This document shows, piece by piece, positions 1 to 8,206 of a stretch of DNA of 15,479 bases; position 1 is the first letter of the stretch, and every line of letters begins with the position of its first letter. The notes under the pieces are model-generated. The model was not told the DNA's origin. It saw only the letters and a program-made list of their open reading frames with translations, and made no database searches. Source of the DNA: Jimgerdemannia flammicorona (taxonomy: Eukaryota > Mucoromycota > Endogonomycetes > Endogonales > Endogonaceae). The position numbers and the translations under genes were made by a program. Where the stretch lies: contig RBNI01003629.1 of assembly GCA_003990745.1 (NCBI GenBank), positions 1-15,479 on the forward strand, given 5' to 3'.

Positions 1-26
1 AAAAAAAAAAAAAAAAAAAAAAAAAA
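1..26. repeat. poly-A homopolymer at left edge
   Basis: The window opens with 26 consecutive A. Together with the T-run that closes the window, this suggests that the contig ends at homopolymers, which is typical of an assembly break. No poly-A-tailed element is recognisable beside it. Confidence 0.9.
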
Positions 27-29
27 TGG

Positions 30-200
30 ATGTCCCTGTCGAAACTACTGACTGAACGATGTGACAGACTCATGCGGGCCCGCACTCGTTTGAGTAACAT
101 GGGTGTGGGGGAAGGTGCTACCAATATTCGCGTGGACCCATCAGTAGTGCGGAGGCGGTGTCCGAACGGGAAGGTCTGTGCTCCCAACGAATCGAATTGA
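30..200 (+). CDS. unrecognised small or 5'-partial ORF, 56 codons
   Basis: An ATG at 30 opens a 56-residue frame ending in TGA at 198-200. The frame is also open leftwards into the poly-A (lysine codons), so it could be the 3' end of a longer gene cut off by the edge. The product starts MSLSKLLTERC and is Arg/Ser rich, with a cysteine pair near the C terminus; I recognise no family. The segment is CpG-rich and free of the transition damage seen from about 500 onwards, including a perfect GC palindrome at 74-83 (GCGGGCCCGC). A minus-strand frame is open across the same bases, so the coding strand, or coding at all, is uncertain. A structured non-coding RNA or a unique-sequence fragment is equally possible. 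Confidence 0.2.
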   Translation: MSLSKLLTERCDRLMRARTRLSNMGVGEGATNIRVDPSVVRRRCPNGKVCAPNESN

Positions 201-643
201 AATATTGGGAAGCTATATAAATATGGTAATTCATAACTCACATGCAACACAACTCAGGTGGCCAAGGCCGATTTTATGAACAAACTTTAGGACTACTTAA
301 GTTGACCAAAAGTAGTATTCATAGGTCAAGAGCATTAGAGTTGAACCAATTTAAACACTGAGTATACATGGCTAGTCTCAAATGCAATTGGTCAGAAAAG
401 GTATAATTGTTGGGATGGCAACTCGATATATCAGCACGTGACCTTACGCCATTTCATCAGTTTTACGTCATTCGTGAAATACGCGACCTACGCAACTTCT
501 CTCTTTTACTACAATAATATACTTATATACTACTCAACTATAATTCAAAGAGATCAATCAAAGTATATATAAAATATTTATATATTATTCAAATATACAT
601 AACTTAAGTATATCTTTTAGTCTATAAATAAGAATATATATAT
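201..643. other. no gene seen; transition from normal to AT-rich mutated DNA
   Basis: No ORF of note lies here. The first 290 bases have ordinary composition with several CpGs, the last one noticed at about 491. From about 500 the sequence turns abruptly into TA-rich DNA with almost no CpG. The change marks either the border of the repeat island or the edge of the mutation zone. Confidence 0.6.
213..470. promoter_or_regulatory. cluster of regulatory-like motifs (TATA, CACGTG, CRE-like)
   Basis: A TATATAAATA-like box lies at 213-222, a palindromic CACGTG at 435-440 and a TTACGTCA at 463-470. CACGTG is the core bound by bHLH factors, and TTACGTCA resembles CRE/ATF-type bZIP sites. The two palindromic sites are 22 bp apart in the only CpG-normal DNA outside element B. 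No start codon of a convincing gene follows, so a promoter role is speculative. Confidence 0.2.
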
Positions 644-1081
644 TGTGACAAGTTAGCAGAGAAATATACCAAGTTATCATCCAAATTAGTCACTATAATT
701 TAGCCATATACTATATCAAGTGTACTAGGCAACCAGGACTGTCCTACTATGCCAACTTGTATAAATAATCCAGATAGCCAAATAAGGGCACAAAGTGTTT
801 CTAGCTAGTATGCTGTATCAGAATTTGAAATTAGTATTCTTAGTTAATATATTATATTAAAATTTGAGATTTATATTCTCAATAGAAATAGCTAAACATT
901 ACTAGAAATAGAAATCTATAGTTAGCTATATAGCAACCAGATAGTAACTATAACTATATAAAATACTCTAGAGATTTGAGTGAATAAATCTCAGTCTAAA
1001 AAGTTCAAAAGTAAAAGCTAATTATCTGATATACTTAGGAGAAATGCCTGCTAAGAGTCACTTAATCTAGAAAGGATTACA
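644..1081 (+). repeat. decayed 5' LTR of element A (boundaries tentative)
   Basis: The segment begins TGTGACAAG, close to TGTGACAGTC, which begins the LTR of element B when B is read on its coding strand. It shares a 12-bp block with B (ATCCAAATTAGT, 679-690; B reverse complement at 4199-4210). It also shares a promoter-like module: a TATATAAAA box at 955-963, then GAGTGAATAAA at 978-988, then GTTCAAAAG at 1003-1011, in the same order as in B. The right boundary is placed at a GATTACA ending at 1081, because B ends in TTACA, but this is a guess. A 3' partner LTR was not found in the window. The orientation agrees with the plus-strand gag downstream. Confidence 0.5.
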
Positions 1082-1750
1082 ATACTTAAGAGATATGTTT
1101 ACCAATGAGTTACTGCTAAGAAGTTATGAACTTAGCCCTATTTTTACTCTAGTTTACTTTTTTATATAACTTTACTTATCTATTATATTTTTGGTTTACT
1201 TACTAAATTAAGTCTAAAAAAGACATTTATTATATTTTAGTATACTTGTCAGACAAAATCAAAAGTCTACTGATTCAGAAAGAATCTATATTACTCAAGT
1301 TATCTACTTTATCTAAGAAGTCTACTAAAATTACTATATTATATATATCAGATAATCTAATTAAAAAATACTACTAAAATTATCTATATTATATAAATCA
1401 GTACTTTTAGAACATTTTTATTACTTTTTGACAAAGTAACTAAGAGTTTAAGTTAATCTATATAATAGTCTCAATCTTGTAATTTATCTTCATTGAGCTA
1501 ATATATTATATTTAAGAGCTTAACTGAGAAGATTTTCTTTAAATCTATATGACTTTTCAGCTTATAAGAACTCAACAATAAAACTGGATACATTTGATAT
1601 AATATTAATCTCTTCTACTATAAGAGAATAAGTCATCACTAGCATTTAAATAGAAAGAGAAATAATTATCTCAAAACTTACTAATTATTTAGTATTAAAA
1701 AATCTCAATCAAAAGCCAGTATAGTATAGAATCTTTAACCAGTATCAATA
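1082..1750 (+). other. AT-rich leader of element A, no gene seen
   Basis: About 670 bases between the presumed LTR and the first recognisable gag frame. The stretch is TA-rich, lacks CpG and has stops in all frames. It probably holds the untranslated leader and possibly the first gag codons. No primer-binding site could be identified, perhaps because it has been mutated away. Confidence 0.4.
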
Positions 1751-2715
1751 GACTTATTATTAGGAGATCTAATTCAACTAGATCAACCAAACAATACTGA
1801 TAACTCTACTAGAAACTTCAATAAACTTATACAAGAATTAGAAAACCTCATTATATAATCTTAGTTTCCCTCAGAAGCTCCATCAGTCTCTTCTATTAAA
1901 TTACCACTAGGATAAGCAACTATAGTATCAAAAGGACTAGAAATAACTCCTTTAAGGATACTCAGACCTACTATATCTTACCCAAGATTAATAATACTAT
2001 CTTCAGAATATCTAAGTATCTCAAACTTTAATAATAACTCAGAAGTAAATCAGAACTAGAATCAGAACCAGAATCAAAATTAGAAACAAAATGACCATCT
2101 TAATGCTAACTTTTGCAAGATATTCAAAAGAAGACTCAAGAGAATTTCTTGATAGAATTAAAGAAATAGTAGCTCTAAAGAATCTTTCTACTTAGAGAAA
2201 AATCACTATCTTCAAGACCCAACTCAGAGAACTAGCTAAGAAAATTTTCAACTAAGTAATAAATAATGTATATTTAGATCTTAGAGCAGCCATCTATATA
2301 GCACTATTCTGAGAAAAAGAATATAGAGCCATAACCCACTGACTCATTAAAAAATATACTAAAAATGAAATCTGTTACAAGGTCTAAGAATCTATCATAG
2401 GGATGAAGATAAATATTAAAGAATTACTCAGAGTATTCTTCATCAGAATTTAGAATAAAATGCATATAGCTAGATTCAATATCACTAACTAAAATATTAT
2501 AAATCTAATGATCTTCATAAATAAGATTCTTCCAAATATGTATTATCCAATATATCTATACTTTTAGTATCAGAAAGTCTAAAGAATAAGTAGATATAGC
2601 TTAAGAATTTTTTAATATCTGATAGAGAACTATCTAGAGTAATCACAATAAGAAGAATAACAAAGAAGATCTCTTGGTTAAAATCTTATAATTACTCCTT
2701 TAAAAATAACTATAT
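1751..2715 (+). pseudogene. gag: decayed Gag of element A
   Basis: Gag packages the RNA of LTR retrotransposons. One frame can be followed from 1751 to about 2110 through a few stops; it includes an Asn/Gln-rich stretch (NQNQNQN) near 2060-2090. It passes into the next frame at a TTTT run (2111-2114), where one extra T would explain the shift. The second frame then reads EDSREFLDRIKEIVALKNL and EKEYRAIT-like blocks to about 2715, broken by many TAA, TAG and TGA codons that sit where Gln, Arg or Trp codons are expected. The helical, charged capsid-like character and the position before a CCHC remnant and a protease remnant support Gag. It is certainly non-functional. The start codon is not identifiable. 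Confidence 0.65.
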
Positions 2716-2739
2716 AAAAAAAAAAAAAAAAAAAAAAAC

Positions 2740-2814
<75 letters not shown>
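2716..2814 (+). repeat. long interrupted poly-A tract inside element A gag
   Basis: There are 23 A at 2716-2738, then CTAT, then 72 A at 2743-2814. The run separates the gag capsid-like part from the basic C-terminal part. It may be an expanded run of lysine codons, replication slippage, or an assembly artefact. A poly-A tail of a LINE or SINE is less likely because no such element abuts it. Confidence 0.9.
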
Positions 2815-2818
<4 letters not shown>

Positions 2819-3750
2819 TTCAAGAATATGAAAAACCAGAAGAAGGAAAGCCAGTCAAGAAGTAGAAGAAAGAGAGAAACAAAATCCAGGACCTCAACTC
2901 TAAGTTAGACTGATTGGTTGAGCAAATTAAAAAACTTATTATATGTAAAAATCAGAGCTATCTATAAGACAACAGAGGTTATATGTTATGAAGGAATTAA
3001 GACTATCTACTTAGAGATAATAGAAGCTACATACTAGCTATAAGAAGAAAGAAGATACTTAGTCTGAGATAGAGCCCAAGTCTAATACTTCTACTATAGA
3101 TAGTTTAGACACTATACTATAAAATGTAATAATAGAAGAAGTGACTGAAGAGACTCAGAATTATTAAATTGAAAGAATGCAACCCAGTATAAGAAGACTG
3201 AAGCTCACTATATTGAAGACTTTGAAGAAGAAAGTAACAGCAAAAACTATAGTGATCTAGATCTATACTCAACTAAGATTATCTCTAAAAGAATACTTTA
3301 TTTAGCTAAGAAAAGGAAGAGATCAGTAGAAAGACTATCTAGAAATACCGGCAGAAGAACTATTTAAGAAGAAGATAAAGAAGATAAAAAAGAGTAGATT
3401 GAAACATCTTCCCAGTCTCTCTCATCTTTTGTCTTTAAAATAAATAAACTATATATTATTAAAAGACCAAAAAATAAAGTAAGAAGAATAAGAGCCTATT
3501 GTTCTAAAGTCTAAGAAGAAGTATATTCCAAAAACCATACTCAGAGATATCTACAATGAAGCCTGATAAAAAATTCAAAAAGTCAAGATAGAAGTTTTCT
3601 CTCTACAGTTTCTACAACTAATATCTACTAGAGTTCAAAATAAACTATTGAGAACTATCAGGTCTAGTACTGGCCAAGTTCCAATCTCATAATAAGAACT
3701 AGTACCAACTATTATCCAGACTATAGAAAGATATATCAATATATATCTAT
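2815..3750 (+). pseudogene. gag: element A Gag C-terminus with mutated zinc knuckle, and gag-protease linker
   Basis: The stretch is Lys/Arg/Glu rich on the plus strand with frequent transition-type stops. At 2980-3021 a frame reads Tyr, two residues, a stop, four residues, Tyr, four residues, Asn. The spacing fits the CX2CX4HX4C nucleocapsid knuckle, with Cys to Tyr (TGT to TAT) and His to Tyr (CAT to TAT) explaining two of the four positions. Further on, an acidic-basic linker leads to a frame containing LRDIYNEA and QNKLLRTIRSSTGQVPIS. That frame runs up to the CTAT at 3747-3750 and resumes after element B at 10472. The assignment to Gag and linker rests mostly on order. Confidence 0.45.
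3747..3750. repeat. target-site duplication, left copy (CTAT)
   Basis: CTAT precedes the left LTR of element B and is repeated directly after the right LTR at 10472-10475. Removing B plus one copy rejoins an open frame of element A, which supports this as the true 4-bp duplication made by the integrase. Confidence 0.8.
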
Positions 3751-4221
3751 TGTAACATAGTGGATGCTTAATCTTGTAAGTACGTTGGATTTCTATATCT
3801 TGAATTCTTGATCTTCTTTGACTCCGTGGAGTCCTTGGTATGCAGGGGTGGGTGAGTTCGAAGTGTATCTGCCTGCAGGCTTACTAGTTCCTTTACTTTC
3901 TCTTTGCTTTTGAACTATTTCGATCTGAGGTTTATTCACTCTAAGATACTGGGTTATTTATACAAGTTTGCTAACTATGAGATGACTACTGAGTTGCATG
4001 GCTAAGTTATGAGTCTTTTAGCAAGTGTCAAGACTTTTTGACATTGTCTAAATACTATACTATATCGGGTCATCAATTTCACAAGTGTCAAAATATTTCG
4101 ACATTGTCTAAATCAGAGACTTGGCTAACTATAAGGCTATACTATGGGAATCAGATTCAGATACCGCGATCAAATGTCTAATTCCCCTGATTCATATTAC
4201 TAATTTGGATTGACTGTCACA
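3751..4221 (-). repeat. element B 3' LTR (471 bp)
   Basis: Begins TGTAACATAG and ends TGTCACA on the plus strand; it matches 9998-10471 over its full length. I count about 35 differences, all transitions, plus one 3-bp indel (near 4144). On the coding strand it holds two related palindromic repeats, a TATAAATAA box (about 3954-3962) and GAATAAAC (3930-3937), which could serve as a poly(A) signal. The polypurine tract abuts its inner edge at 4222. Confidence 0.97.
4022..4113 (-). repeat. two 32-bp direct repeats with palindromic cores in the LTR
   Basis: Units at 4022-4053 and 4082-4113 begin CAAGTGTCAA and end GACATTGTCTAAAT, and start exactly 60 bp apart. Each core is a near-palindrome, TGTCAA...TTGACA or TGTCAA...TCGACA. 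The same pair occurs in the other LTR at 10269-10300 and 10329-10360. They lie upstream of the TATA box on the coding strand, so they are candidate transcription-factor sites in U3. Confidence 0.75.
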
Positions 4222-4232
4222 ACTTCCTCCTG
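4222..4232 (-). other. polypurine tract of element B
   Basis: On the minus strand CAGGAGGAAGT directly precedes the TGTGACAGTC start of the 3' LTR. This is the expected place and composition for the RNase H-resistant primer for plus-strand DNA synthesis. The remaining bases from about 4233 to 4349 show no feature. Confidence 0.75.
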
Positions 4233-4349
4233 AATAGGTGATTTGTCCCTAAAATATCCTATTCATTCAAACTCCCAGGCTTCAATGGTTTGTATGGTCT
4301 TGTACTGTGCAATTTGTTGCATCATGGTTTCCCAATGATGTTGCCTGAC

Positions 4350-4724
4350 TCACTCGAAGCCTGTAGGAGTTATTCCTCGGATATGGGCTAGTGCAGATTC
4401 ATTATCTTGGAACAGTTTATGAATTCTCTTGACAATGGTGATCTGTGAATAAGAGAGCTGACATTCTGCAATCCAATCTTCTTTGATCATTTCCACATTC
4501 TGGTTAAGTATCTGTCTGAGCTTGAAGTACTCTTGGAACTCCATTCTATGATGGTAGGCCTTGAAGTGCAAAATTCGAGAGAGATGGGTCTGGACAATAC
4601 TTTGGATACTGTCATAACATTCTTCTATAGTCGGGGGTTCAGTAGTATGCCATTGTCTCTCAATGGCTCTTTGGGCAGCACTGGTGATCTTGAGTGCTGT
4701 TTCAGTACTTCGGTTATTGGCCAT
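4350..4724 (-). CDS. element B extra ORF downstream of integrase, unknown function
   Basis: A 124-codon ORF from ATG at 4722-4724 to TGA at 4350-4352. Its ATG overlaps the pol stop codon (TAA, 4714-4716) in another frame (ATGGCCAATAA), an arrangement that would suit reinitiation or coupled termination. The product is hydrophilic, rich in Gln, Ile, His and charged residues, and looks alpha-helical. It has no signal peptide, no transmembrane segment and no Cys cluster, so it does not resemble an envelope protein. It is also not a chromodomain. Unlike gag-pol it has no nonsense codon, although it contains about ten Gln and two Trp codons that the same mutation process could have destroyed. I do not recognise the family. 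It could be an accessory protein or a captured fragment; chance survival of an open frame is possible. Confidence 0.55.
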   Translation of the reverse strand: MANNRSTETALKITSAAQRAIERQWHTTEPPTIEECYDSIQSIVQTHLSRILHFKAYHHRMEFQEYFKLRQILNQNVEMIKEDWIAECQLSYSQITIVKRIHKLFQDNESALAHIRGITPTGFE

Positions 4725-5966
4725 GATACCTCTTGAGTCAGTTTCAGTGGATAGTAGTGGGGATGATTGTGCCTGAAGTTTTTCGTAGCCAAAAGGTAGT
4801 CCCTTTTATATCTTACACCAGGTAAGGTCCTTCCCACTTGGGCTCCAGTTTTCGTGACCATGAAGCTTCCATCATATTTCAATACACTAGGACTTTGTCT
4901 CCTATCTTGATAATCTCCAAGGGTTTGTGGGTCTTTTCTGCATTGTTCCGTTGAAGTGTCTGCACCTTAATGATGTAATCTTCAGCCTTCTTTCTGATTT
5001 GGTGTAGTTTCCATATCTCCATGTCCACGCATTTCCAGACAGCATCTCCATTGGATGATAAGGTTTCTTGAGAACTTTCTTCTCCAAACAGCATTTCTCG
5101 AGGGGTGAAGTGGGTGCTTTGTAATTGAATATCCCAAAGAGCAGATAATGCTATTGGTAGATAGTGATCCCAATTTTCATAGTTATCACAGATCTTGGCG
5201 ATAACATTCTTGAGTGTTTTGTTGATCCTTTCTGCTTGTCCATTTCCTTGGGGATGGTATGCTGTGGTCCAAATATGCTGGATCTTATATTTCTTGTAGA
5301 GAATCTCAAAGAACTGGTTCACGAATTCTGTTCCTCTATCTGTGGTAACTTGTGCTGGGGTCTTGAATCAGTAGATGATTTCTTTGTGAAAGAAATCAGC
5401 AATTGACTGTGCATTGGCTTTTTTGAGAGGTCCTGCCTCTATCCATTTTGTGAAGAGGTCTACAATAACAATGATATATCAGTTGCCAGTCAAGGTCAAG
5501 AGTAGAGGACCAATTACATCCATTGTAATGTGGGCAAATGGTACTGGTTCTATGTGTGCTGATCCTGGGGCTTGATTTCGTTGGTCTTGTTTTTGTTTCT
5601 GGCATTTGTCGCAGATCTTGACAAATTATCTGATATCTTCCTCCATTCCTGACCACCACATTGTTCTTCTTGCTTTGTCATATGTGTTTTTTCCTCCTAG
5701 ATAGCTGAGTTCGTGTATTGATTTCATTGCTTGCTCCTTCTTATGATCAGGTATGACTAGTAGTTTTCCTTTCTTCAGTATTTCTCCATCGGTTTCGAAT
5801 TGTTTCCATGTCCTGCTGATAATTATTTGTATCCATTCTTCTAGATGTTGGGGCATCTTTCGCTGTTCCAGGTAGGTGATAATTCCATAGTAGAGTTCCT
5901 TATTCATGATTGATTTGCTGGTTGGAGGTGTTTCAGGATATCTGTGAGAGGGCATCTGCATTAGCA
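4714..5966 (-). pseudogene. element B integrase (disrupted)
   Basis: Integrase inserts the cDNA into the host genome. The frame is open from about 5967 and contains an N-terminal zinc-binding region: HELSY at about 5700, in which Tyr may replace the second His of HX3H, and CDKC at about 5605-5616. The catalytic core follows, with Asp in ITMDVIGP, Asp in TTDRGTEF and Glu in HPQGNGQAERINKTLK. The C-terminal GPY/F module reads KWEGPYLV near 4820-4845, and the frame ends LKRYHGQ before TAA at 4714-4716. In-frame stops lie at 5626, 5479, 5368, 4879, 4813, 4744 and 4738. Five of the seven are TGA, two TAA; all fit Gln or Arg/Trp codons hit by transitions. The core triad is preserved in sequence although the ORF is dead. 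Confidence 0.9.
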
Positions 5967-6385
5967 TTGGTTCTTCCTGGGCGGTGTATGATTGTTACAT
6001 CATAGGCTTGTAACTTCATAATCCATCTGGCATAGATTCTTTTGGGTTGTCTAGTGGTCAGTAGCCAGGTAAGGGCTGAGTGGTCTGTCTGGATAGTGAA
6101 GTGTCTTCCAGCGAGGTAGTAGTGGAACTTTTCCACAGCCCAGATGACCATGAGGCATTCTAACTTATAGGATTCGTATTCTTTTTCAGCTCCTCTGGTT
6201 CCTTGGCTCAGGTATGCGATGACATACTCTACTTTGTCCTTCTTCTGGACCAGGACTGCTCTAAGTCCTTGTGTACTTGTATCTGTCTGTAGGATAAATT
6301 CTTGAGTCCAATCAGGTCTTCTAAGGATGAGTACCTGGATCAGCCTGACCTTGAGTTCATCAAATGCTTTTTGTTACCTGCCAGT
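5933..6385 (-). pseudogene. element B RNase H domain
   Basis: RNase H degrades the RNA of the RNA:DNA hybrid. Visible blocks are LQTDTSTQGLRAVL (first Asp at 6281-6283; canonical Gly seems replaced by Arg), EKEYESYKLECL with the catalytic Glu, IQTDHSALTWL with the next Asp, and NADALSQIS at the end. Stops at 6386-6388 (TAG) and 6374-6376 (TAA) interrupt the RT-RNase H connection, in a region that reads like a W-T-G-x-Q-Q connection with Trp and Gln codons lost. At 5943 one extra T on the plus strand breaks the usual ADALSR motif and shifts integrase into another frame. Confidence 0.88.
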
Positions 6386-7420
6386 CTATTGGAACTTGAT
6401 ATCCTTCTTGTTGAGTTCATAAATTGGGCCTGCAATGTTGGAAAATCCTCTAATAAATCTACGATAGTAGGAGGCGAGTCCCATGAAGGCTTGGGCTTCA
6501 GTGACTGTAGTGGGTCTTGGATATGCTGCTACTGCCTGTATCTTGAGGGGGTCCATGTGTGTTCCATCTCGGTTAATGACATGTCCGAGGTAAGAGATCT
6601 CGATTTTCGCAAACTTGCATTTCTTCGGTTTGATGTAAAGACCATGCTTCCTCAACCTTTCCATTATCTGCTAGATATGCTGCAGGTATTCTTTAGCTGT
6701 CTTGCTGTAGATGATTACATCATCCATGTAAACCATTATCTATTTCCCCATATCATAGTAGAAGATTTTGTTCATCATTCGCTGAAAGCTTGCTGGTGCA
6801 TTGCACATTTCGAATAGCATTCGCAGGTAGACATAGGTTCCATCTGGGGTGATGAAAGCTGATTTCTCACTCGCTGCTTCTGTGAGGCTGATTTGATAGA
6901 ATCCTGAGTATAAGTCCAAGGTGCTGTAGTACTGTGCTTTATCTCCCAGAGTTATGAGAATATCGCTGATAAGGGGTAGTGGTTGGTGATCCTTCTTGGT
7001 AATCGAGTTGAGCTTTCTATAATCGGTACAGAGTCTTGGTGCGAATTCTCCTGGCTTGCTTCCTTTCTTTGAGGCTAGTACGACTAGTGAAGCCTAAGGA
7101 CTACTGGCTTCTTTGATGATACCGGCTTCTTCCATCTGCTTGATTTCTTCTCTGAGCCATTCATGGTAGACTGGTGGGATGGGTCTTGCTTTCTGATAGA
7201 TTGGTTCGGTGTCTCCTATATCCACATCATAGTAGTAGTGTGGGGTCTTTCCTTTGATATCCTTGAAATCTGTGGCAAGAATATCCTCAAATTTGTAAAG
7301 TATCTTCTTGAGTTCTTTCTTGAGTGGAAACTCATTCCCAATAGTATAGCTGTGCTTGGTTGTGGTTTTCTCCTTCTTGTGATCTAATTCGGTAATTTTG
7401 ATGCTGACAAATACTCCTCT
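6386..7420 (-). pseudogene. element B reverse transcriptase
   Basis: Copies the element RNA into DNA. In order: WLREEIKQMEEAGIIKEA, SSP-stop-ASLVVL at about 7080-7105 (TAG at 7094-7096 where Trp is usual), the DYRKLNSITKKD block near 7000-7030, LDLYSGFYQI near 6890-6925, MLFEMCNAPASFQ at 6782-6820 (usual MPFG changed to MLFE), the intact VYMDDVIIYS catalytic box with YMDD at 6719-6730, and LGHVINRDG and YYRRFI in the thumb. Further TAG stops lie at 6740 and 6671. The active-site aspartates are intact, but the ORF is broken several times. Position and motifs are diagnostic of Ty3/Gypsy RT. Confidence 0.93.
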
Positions 7421-7840
7421 TCCAGTGGATCCAAATCCTTTCCTTCCTCTCTCTGTTTCCTACAACTTCTTGACTTTCATAATCTTTGGTTGTAGAACTG
7501 GGAAGATCAGCATCTGTGCCAGCTGATCCTTCTTCTTGACTGGGAATGGAATGGTAGGATTGTGATTCCTAGTGATGAGTAGTATTTCCCCAATATAGTC
7601 CAAATCGATGACTCCTCCTTCAATGGTGATTTCGCTTTTTGCCAGGCTACTTCTTGTTTTGAGAATTCCAACATGGTCCTTTGGAATGGTTATCTTCAGT
7701 CCAGTTGTGAGTAGGGTAGTTGTCTGGGGCTCCAGTACGGTTTCCTCCACTGTGGCGATATCTATTCCGGCTGCATTTTCTGACTTATATTCTGGTAGAA
7801 CTGCATCAGGATAGATTTTCCAAATCTTGACCTTGATCTC
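7421..7840 (-). pseudogene. element B dUTPase domain between protease and reverse transcriptase
   Basis: dUTPase hydrolyses dUTP to dUMP and pyrophosphate and keeps uracil out of newly made DNA. All five family motifs are visible in order: motif 1 AAGIDI (7757-7774), motif 2 RSSLA (7640-7654), motif 3 GVIDLDYIGEI (7583-7615) with its catalytic Asp and Tyr, motif 4 KDQLAQMLI (7505-7531) and motif 5 RGRKGFGSTG (ending 7421-7438). The N-terminal KIYPDAVLPEY is also typical of the trimeric family. The frame is the same as gag, PR and RT, so it was part of the polyprotein. One TAG stop (7460-7462), a probable former CAG, lies between motifs 4 and 5; otherwise the domain is intact. The usual length of about 140 residues fits. 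Confidence 0.92.
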
Positions 7841-8206
7841 TTCTTCATCGTCACTGTCTTCTAGGAGGGCTGGTGGTTCGTCATCTTCCTTCTCTTCTTT
7901 TTTTCTTCTGGCCTGTTCTTCGAGAACCTTCTGTTTTCTTTCATAGTGGATCTTCTTGATTCTACCAGTGCATTAGTAGCAATCATTGACATGCTCCATA
8001 CAGTACATCTTGATTCCATGGGGGCAGACTCCTTGTGGTGCATATCCTTCTGCAATCTTCTTGCACCATTCCTCCTCACTCATCCATCTGACTTTCTTCT
8101 TTTTCTGCATAGTTACCATATAGGCTTCCTCTTGCTCACCTTCTTCTTCCTCCATCTCAGGGAGTACTCCTTTGTTAACATTGATAGGGATTCACATCTT
8201 TTGTCC
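7841..8206 (-). pseudogene. element B Cys-rich, highly charged linker before dUTPase
   Basis: Same frame as PR and dUTPase. It starts with an acidic stretch (MEEEEGEQEE, 8126-8155), then QKKKKVRW, then a Cys/His cluster: EEWCKKIAEG, VCPHG, YCMEHVNDCY and, after one stop, CTGRIKK. A Lys/Arg/Glu coiled-coil-like segment leads into dUTPase. The spacing C-P-H-G...Y-C-M-E-H...C-x-x-C could form a zinc-binding fold. Stops are TGA at 8192-8194 and TAA at 7973-7975, the latter falling inside the CxxC. I do not recognise the domain. It may be a nucleic-acid binding module or a protein-interaction linker. Confidence 0.6.

Noticed and set aside
2716..2814. Poly-A as the tail of a LINE or SINE
   Set aside because: No LINE or SINE sequence or target duplication flanks it, and gag-like coding sequence continues on both sides.
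4022..4113. Direct repeats as a CRISPR-like array
   Set aside because: There are only two units, both inside an LTR of a eukaryotic retrotransposon and repeated in the partner LTR.
4350..4724. Extra ORF as an envelope gene
   Set aside because: No signal peptide, hydrophobic segment or cysteine pattern is present, and it is too short.
5396..5659. Minus-strand 87-codon frame over integrase
   Set aside because: It is the wrong frame of the integrase core; the true frame shows the DDE motif with stops.
6302..6817. Plus-strand open frame of 171 codons
   Set aside because: It is antisense to the RT/RNase H region, is rich in Ser, Leu and Cys as antisense frames of such genes are, and matches no family I know.
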